From Neobacillus sp. PS3-34 (GTDB lineage: Bacteria; Bacillota; Bacilli; Bacillales; Cytobacillaceae): a stretch of DNA of 64,000 bases. The stretch's first letter is position 1. Every line of letters starts with the position of its first letter. The stretch covers positions 1,525,001 to 1,589,000 of the forward strand of contig NZ_CP133267.1 of the NCBI RefSeq assembly GCF_030915465.1. Reading direction: 5' to 3'. The translations under genes were made by a program, and so were the position numbers. Below, in pieces: positions 35,883 through 46,703 of this stretch. Under the pieces are notes generated by a model. That model was not told where the DNA came from. It did not search any database and was given only the letters and a program-made list of their open reading frames with translations.

Positions 35883-38800
35883 TCAGTTAGTGCTCGACAG
35901 GTTCTTTTCTTTTAAACTATAAAGCTCAGTTACTGTCCTTATCTCTAATTGGCCTTGAGAATCTGCTTTCAGGTTCATTACGGCTTTCACTGTATCTAAA
36001 TGGGTAAAGCATGGAACTTTGTAACGAACAGCCTCCTGGCGCAGATAAAAACCGAAAGTCTCTGTATTTCTTCCCTGGTCCGGAAGATTTATGATCGCTT
36101 TTATTTTTTGCTGCAAAAGAAGTTCATTCAAGCGCTCTCTTTCTCTAATAACCTCGGCTGGAATGATTCCATTCTCTTCAAGGAAAGTGGCGGTGCCTTC
36201 TGTAGCAGCTAACTTAAAATGTTTGTTTACAATCTCCTGGATAAACGGAAGGCTCTCTGATTTTTCCCTATCAGGTATGGAACATAAAATATAACCATTT
36301 CCGGGTTCATTAAAAGGATTTTCCGAACCTGCCAATACCGCCTTTCCCATAGCTTCCTCAAATGTGACTCCGAGGCCAAGACTTTCACCGGTTGATTTCA
36401 TCTCATGCCAAGAACCGGGTCAACTCCTTTTAGTTTTGCATTTGAGAAAATTGGGGCTTTTACTGAGTAATATGGCGGTTCATTTAACAATCCCTTTTGA
36501 TCATGCAAATGTTGGATGGAATCGCCTAATTGCACCCTTGTTGCCCATTCAACCATTGGAATCCCGGTTACCTTGCTCATGATTGGTACAGTCCTTGATG
36601 CCCGTGGATTCACCTCGAGAACAAATATCTGATTTTCGTAGATGACAAATTGAATATTCATAATCCCGATTACAGGCAGCGCTTTTGCAATTCGGTCTGC
36701 ATAATCAATTAGTGTCGACTTCATTTCATGAGTTAATGATATCGGAGGAAAGACGGAAATACTGTCTCCGGAGTGTACTCCTGCTTTTTCCAAATGTTCA
36801 AATATGCCAGGTACAACGATATTTTCCCCATCACATATGATATCCATTTCACATTCAAGCCCAGGCAAATAACGGTCTGCCAATAGCGGCCACATTTTAT
36901 CCTGTGCAGTTCCTTCGATACGGTTAACATATCTCCGAAGCTCCTCATCTTTATAAAAAGTAAACATGGACTGTCCGCCAATTACGTAGGAAGGCCTAAC
37001 CAAAACAGGATATCCAAGCTGATTAGCGGCATTAATCAGCTGCATTGGCGACTCCGCTGCCACCCCATCTATATGGGGTATATTCAGAGATTGAAGAAGC
37101 GTATAAAATGCTTCCCGATCCTCAAGACGGTCAACATCTTCAACGGCTGTTCCCAGAATCACAACTCCCTCTTCTTTTAAGGTATGTGCGAGATTAATAG
37201 CCGTCTGCCCGCCAAACTGAATTAATACTCCTTCGATTCCCTCTTTTTCAATTACATTCAAAACATCTTCTGCCGCAAGGGGCTCAAAGTAAAGGCGGTC
37301 TGCAACGGAATAGTCGGTGCTCACCGTCTCTGGATTATTATTTATCACTACAGCCTGGAAACCTTTTTTCTTTATTGCTTTAGCTGCATGGACTGAACAA
37401 TAATCAAATTCAATCCCCTGCCCTATTCTTATCGGACCTGAACCTATAACCAGTATCTTACGCGAAGTGTCAACATCCACCTCATCTGAACCCGTCCAGG
37501 TTGAGTAATAATATGGGGTCACCGCATCGAATTCCGCAGAACAGGTATCGACCATTTTATAGCCGGGCTTCCAGTTCATAACCTTCCACTTGCTCCTGAT
37601 CTCTTTTTCCGGTATGCAAAATATATGTGATAAAAACCGATCGGAAACATTCTTGCGTTTCGCTTCCTTCAGCAGCCATTCCGGTGCCGTTGCCCATGAA
37701 CAGGCAGATAATTGCTGTTCAAGCTTCACAATTGCCTCGATTTTGTATAAAAACCATAAATCAATTTCAGTTATTCGATGGATTTCCTCTGCGTTAAGGC
37801 CACGTGCCATAACCTCTGCGATAGCGAATAACCTCATGTCATTTGGCTGCTTAATCATCTCCAGCAGCTTATCGGATTCATGGCTTTTGTATAAGTCCGT
37901 TTTAAGTGAGTAAAGATTCATCTCAAGTGAACGGATGGCTTTATTTAAAGCGGCCTCAAATGTCCGATCGATCGCCATTACTTCGCCTGTAGCCTTCATT
38001 TGTGTTCCCAAAGTGCGGTCTGCCTCAGGAAATTTATCAAACGGGAAGCGCGGCAGCTTCACTACGATATAATCAATTGCCGGTTCAAATGAGGCAAACG
38101 TATTTCCGGTGATTGGATTGATAATTTCATCAAGGTGATAGCCAATGGAGCATTTCGCTGCCATCCTTGCTATCGGATATCCTGTTGCCTTTGAAGCCAA
38201 TGCGGATGAACGGCTGACCCTTGGGTTTACTTCGATAATACAATATTGATTTGAAACCGGGTTTAAAGCGAATTGAATATTACAGCCCCCAATAACCCCA
38301 AGTTCTCTTATCACTTTGATTGATGAATCGCGAAGCATTTGATATTGGTAATCAGTTAATGTCTGTGACGGTGCCACGACAATGGAATCGCCAGTGTGGA
38401 CTCCTACCGGGTCCAAATTTTCCATATTGCAGACGATAATACACGTATCGTTGCTGTCCCGCATGACCTCATACTCGATTTCCTTCCAGCCTTTTATGCT
38501 TCGTTCAACCAGAACCTGGCGAATAGGGCTGGCAGACAAACCCTTTTTTAATACTGCCTCTAATTCATTCTTGTCATTCGCAAAACCGCCACCATCCCCG
38601 CCAAGGGTATAGGCAGGCTTATGATGACCGGGTACCCGATTTCACTGACAAACCTTAATCCTTCATCAACATTGTTAATAATTTTCGATTCCGGGATAGG
38701 TTCACCTATTTTGATCATTAGATCCCTGAATCTTTCCCTGTCCTCACCATTTTTAATAGATTCCACCGAGGTTCCCAAGAGCTGTACATTATATTTTTGC

Positions 38801-39122
38801 AAAATATTCTCTTCATGAAGCTGGACGGCCAAATTCAAACCGGTCTGCCCGCCCAATGTTCCGATGATTCCATCCGGGCGCTCTTTTTCAATGATTTTTT
38901 CGATCGTGGCAGCTGTTAGCGGCTCTATATACACTTTGTCTGCCACCGTTTCATCGGTCATAATGGTAGCCGGGTTGTTGTTGATCAGGATTACTTCAAT
39001 TCCTTCTTCCTTCAGCGCAATACATGCCTGTGTTCCAGCATAATCAAATTCTGCACATCGCCGATCACGATGGGACCTGACCCAATCACCAGCACCTTTT
39101 TTAAATTTTTATGAAATGGCAT
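35883..39122 (-). CDS. carB: Carbamoyl-phosphate synthase large chain, arginine-type (three frameshifts)
   Basis: CarB makes carbamoyl phosphate from ammonia (from CarA), bicarbonate and ATP. Corrected it is about 1,080 residues: two ATP-grasp halves, with the second starting near [19 protein letters not shown], then an MGS-like C-terminal domain. Breaks lie near 39056-39063 (after [12 protein letters not shown]), 38614-38622 (GYPVII to [11 protein letters not shown]) and 36402-36409 (DPVLG to [10 protein letters not shown]). All are consistent with single-base losses at G/C runs. The start overlaps the end of carA by 14 nt. Placement among arg genes marks it as the arginine-specific enzyme, not PyrAB. 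Confidence 0.92.
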
Positions 39123-40191
39123 AACGTGTCTCTCCCACAGAAGTTAATTGGCTCACAAAGTCAGCAAGCAGATGAAGAGTATCCCTTGGTCCAGGATGTG
39201 CTTCAGGATGGAACTGTACCGTCACTATTGGATAATCAACATGCTGTAAACCCTCGATTGATTGGTCATTCACATTGCGATACGTCACTTCAAAAATGCT
39301 TTGGTCGATGCTCTCATCTACCACAACATACCCATGATTCTGTGACGTAATTTTTACTTTTCCGGTTCTTAGTTCCTTAACTGGATGATTCGCTCCGCGA
39401 TGGCCATACTCTAATTTTTTTGTTTTAGCCCCAAATGCCAGCGCGATTAGCTGGTGCCCGAGACAAATACCTAATGAAGGATAGGTTTGGCTGATTTTTT
39501 TAATTTCTGGAAACCAATCCGCCAGTTCCATTGGATCTCCTGGTCCATTGCTAAAAAGAACGCCATCAGGCTTAAGCTTCTGTATTTCTTTAAAACTAGT
39601 TTTATACGGGACGACCGTCACGGAACAGCCCTCCTGAAGCAGAGCATGAAGGATTGATTTTTTATAACCGTAATCCACTAATACAACATGCGGCCCATTA
39701 TTTTTATAGTAAACAGGCTTTTTCGTTGACACTTTTCCTACCCAGAACAGTGGCTCACCCGTATGTTCAAGATTGCTCCAGGATACTTCTTTCCGGCTTA
39801 TCAATCCCTTGACAGTTCCGTTTTTCCTGATTGTTTTTACTAATAACCGGGTATCAATCCCGGCGATACCTGGAACTCCTGCCTGCTGGAGCTTTTCTGA
39901 AAATTTATTAATGGATTGGTAATGGCTTGGTGTTTCGCATAGGTCACCAATAATGACACCCGCCAAAGAAGGGCTAATACTTTCATCATCTATTTCATTC
40001 ACTCCGTAATTTCCGATGATCGGATAGCAGAAAGTGATGATTTGGCCAGCATACGATGGATCAGAAATAATTTCCTGATATCCTGTCATCCCTGTGTTGA
40101 AAACGACTTCACCCTCAGAATCCTTCTGTTCTCCGATCAATACACCTTCAAAGACCTCTCCTGTTTCCAGAATTAGATAACCTTTTTCCAA
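39109..40191 (-). CDS. carA: Carbamoyl-phosphate synthase small chain, arginine-type
   Basis: CarA is the glutamine amidotransferase subunit that feeds ammonia to CarB. The class I triad is visible: Cys in SLGICLGHQLIA, then His and Glu in VQFHPEAHPGP. It also has the N-terminal domain GMTGYQEIISDPSY. About 360 residues. I choose the TTG at 40191 (MEKGYLILETGEVFEG), with GGGAG 7 nt upstream, over the GTG at 40200 that overlaps the ribosome site. Confidence 0.94.
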   Translation of the reverse strand: MEKGYLILETGEVFEGVLIGEQKDSEGEVVFNTGMTGYQEIISDPSYAGQIITFCYPIIGNYGVNEIDDESISPSLAGVIIGDLCETPSHYQSINKFSEKLQQAGVPGIAGIDTRLLVKTIRKNGTVKGLISRKEVSWSNLEHTGEPLFWVGKVSTKKPVYYKNNGPHVVLVDYGYKKSILHALLQEGCSVTVVPYKTSFKEIQKLKPDGVLFSNGPGDPMELADWFPEIKKISQTYPSLGICLGHQLIALAFGAKTKKLEYGHRGANHPVKELRTGKVKITSQNHGYVVVDESIDQSIFEVTYRNVNDQSIEGLQHVDYPIVTVQFHPEAHPGPRDTLHLLADFVSQLTSVGETRYAIS

Positions 40192-40210
40192 AAAAATCAC
40201 TCCCGTTTCT

Positions 40211-41395
40211 CTAATTGCTTTGAAGCACTATTTCCATCGTATCGATGAAGCTGTTTATTTCTTCTTTTGTTGATGTTAATGGCGGCAAAATTCGGATAAC
40301 ATTTGGGCCAGCTGTTAGTATAAGCGTTTTTTGCTGTAACGCTTTATTAACAATATCCAGTGCATTTCCTTCGACAACTATTCCTATCAGGAGCCCAATT
40401 CCGCGAATTTCTCTTATTGAACCTAATTTTTTCTTAAGCTCAAATAACTTGTTATGAAGGTAGTCTCCAAGTTTAGCTGCTTCCTCCAGAATATTTCCTG
40501 AAAGAATTGTGTTTAAAGTCGCCAGCCCTGCCGTAACTGCCAGCGGATTGCCGCCAAAGGTACTGCCATGGCTGCCGGGCTCAAACCCCCGAGCTGCCTC
40601 TTCTTTCGCAATAATTGCCCCAATTGGAAAGCCAGATCCCAATCCCTTTGCAATGCTGATTACATCCGGCTCAATGCCGTAATGCTCATATGCAAAAAGC
40701 TTACCTGTTCTGCCTATTCCAGTCTGTATCTCATCAACCATAAGCAGGATACCTTTTTCAGTGCATATATCGCTTAATGCTTTAACCCATTTCTCGTCCG
40801 CTGGAATTACTCCGCCCTCACCCTGTACTAGTTCAAGCATGACTGCACATGGCGCCAATTCTTCAAGTTGTTCCAGTGCCTCCATATCGTTGTACGGCAA
40901 ATATTGAAAACCTGGCACTAATGGAAAAAAACCATCCTGTATTTTTTCCTGGCCTGTAGCAGACAATGTTGCCATCGTTCTGCCATGAAACGATTGCTTA
41001 AAGGTGATAATTTCAACAGAATCTGTCCCTTTGATCTTTTGCGAATATCGTCTTGCCAGTTTGATGGCTGCCTCATTTGCTTCCGCTCCACTGTTGCAAA
41101 AAAATACTCGGTCGCCGCAGCTGTTTTCAACAAGCAGCTCAGCTAGCTTTTTTTGTCCAGGAATGTGGTAGAGATTAGAAGTATGCCAGATTTTTTTTAG
41201 CTGATTTTCCAATGCTTCTTTCACAGGTTCAGGTGCATGCCCCAGATTGCACACAGCAATTCCCGAAGTGAAATCTAAATATTTATCTGCATTTATATCC
41301 CAAACATAACTGCCTTTTCCCTCTGCAAGTGTTAGCGGGAAACGTGCGTATGTATTCATTAGTGGGGATAATTGAATTGAAGTATTGTTAGCCAT
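40211..41395 (-). CDS. argD: N-acetylornithine aminotransferase
   Basis: ArgD is the PLP-dependent transaminase of step four of arginine synthesis. The 394-residue protein has NSGAEANEAAIKLAR, the PLP-binding Asp in MVDEIQTGIGRTG and the lysine in ISIAKGLGSGFPIGA. The ATG at 41395 overlaps the end of argB (ATGGCTAA), and AAGGAG is 8 nt upstream, so translation is probably coupled. Confidence 0.95.
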   Translation of the reverse strand: MANNTSIQLSPLMNTYARFPLTLAEGKGSYVWDINADKYLDFTSGIAVCNLGHAPEPVKEALENQLKKIWHTSNLYHIPGQKKLAELLVENSCGDRVFFCNSGAEANEAAIKLARRYSQKIKGTDSVEIITFKQSFHGRTMATLSATGQEKIQDGFFPLVPGFQYLPYNDMEALEQLEELAPCAVMLELVQGEGGVIPADEKWVKALSDICTEKGILLMVDEIQTGIGRTGKLFAYEHYGIEPDVISIAKGLGSGFPIGAIIAKEEAARGFEPGSHGSTFGGNPLAVTAGLATLNTILSGNILEEAAKLGDYLHNKLFELKKKLGSIREIRGIGLLIGIVVEGNALDIVNKALQQKTLILTAGPNVIRILPPLTSTKEEINSFIDTMEIVLQSN

Positions 41396-42191
41396 TTCCA
41401 ATCTCCTTTTCTAAAACAATCTTAGTGCCGATATCCAAACCATTACAGTAATCTATCAGGCTATGAGGCTCCAGCCCATTAATAATGGCTGCCTCCCTGA
41501 CATTATGGAACAGGCCGTTGAGTGCTGCTTTCACTTTTGGAATCATTCCGCCCCAAATCGCTCCATTATCGATCATTTCCAAAACTTCAGTACGACACGC
41601 TCTATCTAGTTTTACCTTTACTCCATTTTGTTCAGCCATGATTCCGGGAATATCACTAATAAAACAAAGATTGGCACCCAGGGCTTTAGCTATGGCAGAT
41701 GCTGCAATATCCCCGTTAATGTTGTAACGTTGTCCATTGCTGTCAATACCAATAGGTGAGATAACAGGTATATATCCTTCTATAAACAGATTTTCAATCA
41801 TCCTCGAATTCACCTCCACAACATCCCCGACAAATCCAAGCTGCTCAGATTCATCAACCGGCTGTGCCATCAGCAATCCGCCATCAATTCCACTAATTCC
41901 TACCGCATTCCCGCCAGCCGCCATTAAATGGCGGACCACCTGTTTGTTGACCACTCCGCTTAAAACCATTTCCACAACATCTAAAACGGCATTGCTTGTT
42001 ACCCTTAGACCATTCACAAAAGAGGTCTCTATATTAAAGCTGTTTAATAGATTCGTAATTAAGGGCCCACCGCCATGGACGATAATAGGTGTCCATGCCC
42101 CGGCTTGGCTCAGTGAAACAATATCTTCGTAAAACGTCTTTGGCAGTTTCTCAAAAATGCTTCCTCCGCATTTAATAACAAGGCAGTTCAT
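41388..42191 (-). CDS. argB: Acetylglutamate kinase
   Basis: ArgB phosphorylates N-acetylglutamate. The 267-residue amino-acid kinase fold shows IKCGGS near the start, VHGGGP for the nucleotide loop, GLRVTS, and YNINGDIAAS. It lacks an N-terminal arginine-sensing helix, so it is of the short, probably arginine-insensitive type used with a cyclic ArgJ pathway. Start ATG 42191, 15 nt after argJ ends. Confidence 0.94.
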   Translation of the reverse strand: MNCLVIKCGGSIFEKLPKTFYEDIVSLSQAGAWTPIIVHGGGPLITNLLNSFNIETSFVNGLRVTSNAVLDVVEMVLSGVVNKQVVRHLMAAGGNAVGISGIDGGLLMAQPVDESEQLGFVGDVVEVNSRMIENLFIEGYIPVISPIGIDSNGQRYNINGDIAASAIAKALGANLCFISDIPGIMAEQNGVKVKLDRACRTEVLEMIDNGAIWGGMIPKVKAALNGLFHNVREAAIINGLEPHSLIDYCNGLDIGTKIVLEKEIGNG

Positions 42192-42206
42192 CGCTATACC
42201 CCCACC

Positions 42207-43436
42207 CTAAGTTCTGTAGGATGCGTTAATTTTGACGTAATCATAGGTTAAATCGCATCCCCATGCCTTTGCAGTACCTTCACCCTGTTTCAATTTCACC
42301 AGAATATCGATCGTTTCATGCTGTAGATAATTCTTTACGTCCGACTCTTCAAATTCACAGGGAAGACCATTTTCGAAAACAAGATAGGGCCTATTGAAAC
42401 ACTTATTTCTGCAGTATTAACTGTAACTCCGCTATATCCGACAGCTGACACAATTCTTCCCCAGTTCGGGTCTGTTCCATAGACTGGCCGTTTTCACGAG
42501 ATTGGAGGAAATGATAGATTTTCCAATTGCCCGGGCGTCTTCCGTATTGGCAGCCCCATTTACCTGGACCTCAATCAGCTTTGTCGCTCCTTCACCATCT
42601 CTCGCAATCTGTTTGGCCAGTGATTCACAAACATACTTTAAGCCGCTGACGAATGTATCCCAGTCCGGATGGCTATCAGTCAATTTATCATTGCCTGCAA
42701 GGCCGTTCGCCATAACAAGAACCATATCATTTGTACTGGTATCGCCATCAACCGTTATCATATTGAAAGTCCTGTTCGTCACTTCTCTTAAAGCCAATAA
42801 CAGTTCATCTTGTTCTATATTTGCATCGGTCGTAATGAAGGCGAGCATAGTGGCCATATTGGGATGAATCATTCCCGAACCCTTTGCAGCACCCCCGATT
42901 TTCACTCGCTTTCCGTCAATTTCAATCTCGACGGCAATATTTTTTGTGCACGTATCGGTTGTTAAAATGGCTTGCATAAACTTATTTTCATCTTCATGTT
43001 CTGTTTGCAGCAGCTGTTTAATTCCTGTTTTTATACAGTCCATAGGCAGCAATTCGCCGATGACTCCGGTAGACGTTACAGCAACAAGATGATTCTCCAC
43101 CCCAAGCTCCTTGGCAAATTCCTTTTGCATTTCATATGCATCCAATAATCCTTGTTCCCCTGTGCAGGCATTCGCATTTCCCGAGTTTACTAAAATGGCA
43201 GAGACTTTCTTTTCAACCGCAATACTTTTCTGTGTAACAATTAAGGGAGCTGCCTGAAAAGTGTTCGTTGTGTATACACCTGCTGCTGCTGCCGGTACTT
43301 CAGAGACAAGATAGCCAAGGTCCAGCCTTTTTCTTTTTATCCCGCAGTGCATCCCACCAGCTTTAAACCCTTTTGGCAAGGTGGGCCTTTCTTTTTCTAA
43401 TATAATCATTTCATCATTTAATTTTAGCGGCACCAT
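42207..43436 (-). CDS. argJ: Bifunctional ornithine acetyltransferase/N-acetylglutamate synthase (two frameshifts)
   Basis: ArgJ recycles the acetyl group from N-acetylornithine to glutamate. It is self-cleaved at the conserved AxxTxxMLAFITTDA site: here HPNMATMLAFITTDA, with Thr as the nucleophile. Breaks occur at 42484-42489 (GGCCAGTC, one extra base before VYGTDPNWG) and 42386-42392 (AGGCCCTATC, one base short before LVFENGLPCEF). Corrected length is about 409 residues, ending DYVKINASYRT. AAGGA precedes the ATG. Confidence 0.92.
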
Positions 43437-43454
43437 TCATGCATCCTTTCTATT

Positions 43455-44491
43455 TTAAGGAAATATCGGCAGGTCGTTTAGCCCTGTCTGGATATCCCAT
43501 CCATTTATCAAATTGGCGTTTTGAATTGCCTGCGCCTGGCCCCTTTTATCAAATTATCGATAACTGAAACAATCGTGAGTCTCCCCGTACGGGAATCATA
43601 ATTCAGCCCAATGTCACAATAATTGCTGCCTGAAACTTCTTTCGTTGATGGAAAATTGCCCTCCGGCCTTATTCGTACGAAAGGATGATCCTGATAAAAT
43701 TGCCTGTAAAGATCTATTACCTCCAGATTGGAAATCGGAGCTTTCATCTTTACATAAATGGTGCTCATAATCCCTCTTGTCATAGGAACTAAATGAGTAC
43801 TAAATGAGATAGTTATCCGCTCTCCGCTTTCATCTCCCAGCACTTGTTCTATTTCCGGAATGTGCTGGTGCGCTCCTAATTTATACGCCCTCAGATTCTC
43901 ATTCACTTCCGCATAATGGGAAGCTATTGAAACGCTTCTGCCCGCTCCAGACACACCGGATTTTGCATCAATAATGATAGATTGGCAGTCAGCAAGCTGA
44001 TTTTTAATAATCGGCATCAACCCGAGCAATGATGCTGTTGGATAACACCCCGGATTGGCAATGAGGTCAGAATTTTTAATCTTTTCAGGATAAAGCTCGC
44101 TCAATCCGTAAACAGCACGATCAAGATATTTCTCCTCAACCGGTGAATGTTTATACCATTTTTCATAAGCGGATGGTGATTTCAACCTGAAATCTCCTGA
44201 TAAATCAATGCATTTTATACCCTTATCGAGTAATTGAGGTATGAGATTTTTACTGATGCCTGATGGAGTGGCCAGAAATACCATTTCGGCATTACCGCAT
44301 ATTTTATCAACATCGAATGATTCCATCGTGTTTTCAATAATGTTGGCCGAATGCGGAAAGATTTGACTAAAACCGGTTCCTGCATTTGAATTGGATATGA
44401 TCATTCCTAGTTCAATATAAGGATGCCTGTTTATTATTCTTATTAACTCAAGAGCACTGTATCCTGTCCCTCCAACAATGGCTGCTTTCAC
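43455..44491 (-). CDS. argC: N-acetyl-gamma-glutamyl-phosphate reductase (one frameshift)
   Basis: ArgC reduces acetylglutamyl phosphate to the semialdehyde. It has the NADP motif GGTGYSALELIR and the active-site Cys in ANPGCYPTAS. The written frame stops at 43508, but one extra C in the run at 43538-43543 gives GAQAQAIQNANLINGWD and ends at 43455. The corrected length is then 345 residues, the family's usual size. It is the first gene of the arginine cluster and is preceded by ArgR-like sequences. Confidence 0.93.
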
Positions 44492-44530
44492 TTTTTTCCC
44501 TCCAGAGTCTAACTATTGAATTATTATAAT

Positions 44531-44550
44531 TGTATTTTTATATTTATACA
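44531..44550. promoter_or_regulatory. ArgR/AhrC-like sequences before argC
   Basis: TGTAT and ATACA half-sites 10 nt apart, with TGTATTTTTATATT as a degenerate full box. They are about 40 nt before argC, where AhrC would repress the cluster. The region is very AT-rich, so chance matches are possible. Confidence 0.5.
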
Positions 44551-44663
44551 ATATAAACATAAGATAATTTTGAAAATTATTTGATATTCTTATATTCGTT
44601 ATATCTTCACCTTTTATAGTTATTCACAAAAATGTATAATCGCTAATATTTCTGCCTAAAAAA

Positions 44664-44701
44664 ACGAAAAAAATAGGAGACTCCTGTAGAGTCTCCTATT
44701 G
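44664..44701 (-). terminator. Terminator of the peptide ABC operon
   Basis: AATAGGAGACTC / GAGTCTCCTATT stem followed by T7 on the minus strand; it overlaps the end of the last permease gene. Confidence 0.9.
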
Positions 44702-45595
44702 TTTCATTTTCGGGTCGAGTACGTCACGCAATCCATCGCCCATTAAATTAAAGCCAAGAACTGTCAGCATGATCGCGATTCCTGGAAAGAACAGCGTCCA
44801 TGGTGCCTGTACCAGGTATTGCTTGGAATCTGAAAGCATTTTGCCCCATTCCGGTGTAGGCGCCTGTGCTCCTAAACCAAGGAAGCCTAGCGCAGCGGCT
44901 TCTATGATGGCAGTTGCAATCGCTAAAGTCGCCTGAACAATGACGGGTGTAATACTATTTGGCAATATATGGCTTAAGAGAATTCTTGTATCCTTCATTC
45001 CCACTGCCCGTGCAGACATTATATATTCTTCCTGTTTTACACTTAACACTTTAGAGCGTACGAGTCTTCCGAAGTTAGGAATATTGATCACTGCGATTGC
45101 AATCAAGGCATTTTGCAGAGACGGTCCAAGGATGGCTACAACTGCAATAGCCAAAAGGATGCTCGGGAACGCCAGCATGATATCAAAAATCCGTGAAATA
45201 AGGGTGTCTACCCACCGACCGTAATATCCTGCAACAATACCAAGCAATGTCCCTGCCACGGCTGATGCAATGACCGAGAATAATCCTACCCATAAAGAAA
45301 TTCTTGCGCCATAAACAATACGCGAGAAAATATCCCGTCCAAAATCATCTGTTCCAAACCAATGCTTGCCCGATGGGCCCATCAACCGTTCCGTCAACTG
45401 CTGCTCCTTGAAGCTGAATGGCGCGATTAAGGGTGCAATGATAGCCACAATGATAAAAAAGATTACAATTCCCAAACCAACTAATGCCAGCCTATTTTTA
45501 CAAAAAGCCTGCCATGCTTCCATCCAGGGGGATGCCAGTTCATCGTCTGCTTTTATTGCTGGAATTTCTGCGGTGTTTTTTGCTAATTCAGCCAC
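44696..45595 (-). CDS. Peptide ABC transporter permease, DppC/AppC type
   Basis: A 299-residue membrane subunit with an N-terminal helix, WFGTDDFGRDIFSR, then the permease domain with the EAA loop region (SARAVGMKDTRILLSHILPN). It starts at GTG 45595 with GGAGGG upstream. It is last in the D-F-A-B-C operon, the same order as B. subtilis app. The substrate is probably di- or oligopeptides; binding specificity lies in the lipoprotein. Confidence 0.9.
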   Translation of the reverse strand: MAELAKNTAEIPAIKADDELASPWMEAWQAFCKNRLALVGLGIVIFFIIVAIIAPLIAPFSFKEQQLTERLMGPSGKHWFGTDDFGRDIFSRIVYGARISLWVGLFSVIASAVAGTLLGIVAGYYGRWVDTLISRIFDIMLAFPSILLAIAVVAILGPSLQNALIAIAVINIPNFGRLVRSKVLSVKQEEYIMSARAVGMKDTRILLSHILPNSITPVIVQATLAIATAIIEAAALGFLGLGAQAPTPEWGKMLSDSKQYLVQAPWTLFFPGIAIMLTVLGFNLMGDGLRDVLDPKMKQ

Positions 45596-45613
45596 TTATG
45601 ATCCCTCCTTGTT

Positions 45614-46621
45614 TTATTTGTTGTATTTGATTCTAGGATCTACAAAGGCATACAAGAGATCAACAATTAAATTAATCATTACGAAGATGGCTGCAATGAT
45701 TAAAATTCCTGATTGGATAACAGGATAATCACGGTACCCAATCGCATCGTATAAATATCTTCCTGATTCCAGGCCAGCCAAAGATTGTCTCTGTTAAAAT
45801 CGCTCCTCCTAAAAGAAGTCCGGTCTGTAAACCAATAATTGTAAGCACGGGAATAATGGCATTTTTCAAAGAATGCTTATATACTACCCAGAACATTTTA
45901 AGGCCTTTAGCCCTTGCTGTACGGATATAGTCCGATTTCATGACCTCCAGCATAGTGGAGCGCGTCATTCTGGCTATGATGGCCATCGGAATCGTTGCAA
46001 GCGCAAGACTTGGCAGGATGATATGCTTTAATACCTGTCCAAACTGGTCAAATCTGCCTTGCAGGAGGGTATCAATTAAATAAAGATTCGTAATTGCGCT
46101 GACGGGATCCCTGACATCTTCCCTGCCTGTCGTCGGCAGCCAGCCAAGTTCAATAGAGAAAATCCACTGTCCCATTAAACCAAGCCAAAATATCGGCAGC
46201 GAAACTCCAACAAGTGCCAAAACCATCGCCGCATAATCAAACCAGGAATTTGAGAACCAGGCGCTGATAATCCCTGCGTTCACTCCAATGATTACCGCGA
46301 TAATCATGGCAACGACGGTCAATTCCAAGGTTGCTGCGAGATATGGCCAGATTTCTTCATTTATAGGCCTCTTGTCCTCATCGAAATTCCTAAATCTCCG
46401 TGAATCAATGAATTTAAATAATCGACATACTGTATGTACCAAGGGTGGTTCAACCCCAATTGTTCTGTTAATGTTGCAATTGCCTCTTTTGTTGCCCTTT
46501 GTCCAAGGATTACTTGGGCAGGATTCCCTGGAATTGCATGTATGATGGCAAATACGACGAGTGTCATTCCAAATAAAACTGGTATTAGTGAAAGCACACG
46601 GCGGACCGAATAAGTAAGCAA
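45614..46621 (-). CDS. Peptide ABC transporter permease, DppB/AppB type (two frameshifts)
   Basis: Read from TTG 46621 it starts MLTYSVRRVLSLIPVLFG, the usual start of this family, with GAGGTGA upstream. The EAA loop is in TARAKGLKMFWVVYKHSLKN. Breaks occur at 46363-46369 (AGAGGCCT, before RPINEEIWPYLAAT) and 45763-45775 (after FGWPG, near GGCCTGGAATC). The corrected end reads FVDPRIKYNK. About 335 residues. Confidence 0.87.
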
Positions 46622-46666
46622 CCCTCTCACCTCTTTTTCTTTGAATCTACTAAGATCTTATTTACC

Positions 46667-46695
46667 AGCAAAAGGGGAGACAGCGCTCCCCTTTC
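46667..46695 (-). terminator. Intercistronic hairpin after the binding-protein gene
   Basis: AAAGGGGAG / CTCCCCTTT stem followed by TTTTGC on the minus strand. A weak terminator here would leave more binding-protein mRNA than permease mRNA. Confidence 0.6.
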
Positions 46696-46703
46696 GGCTG
46701 AAA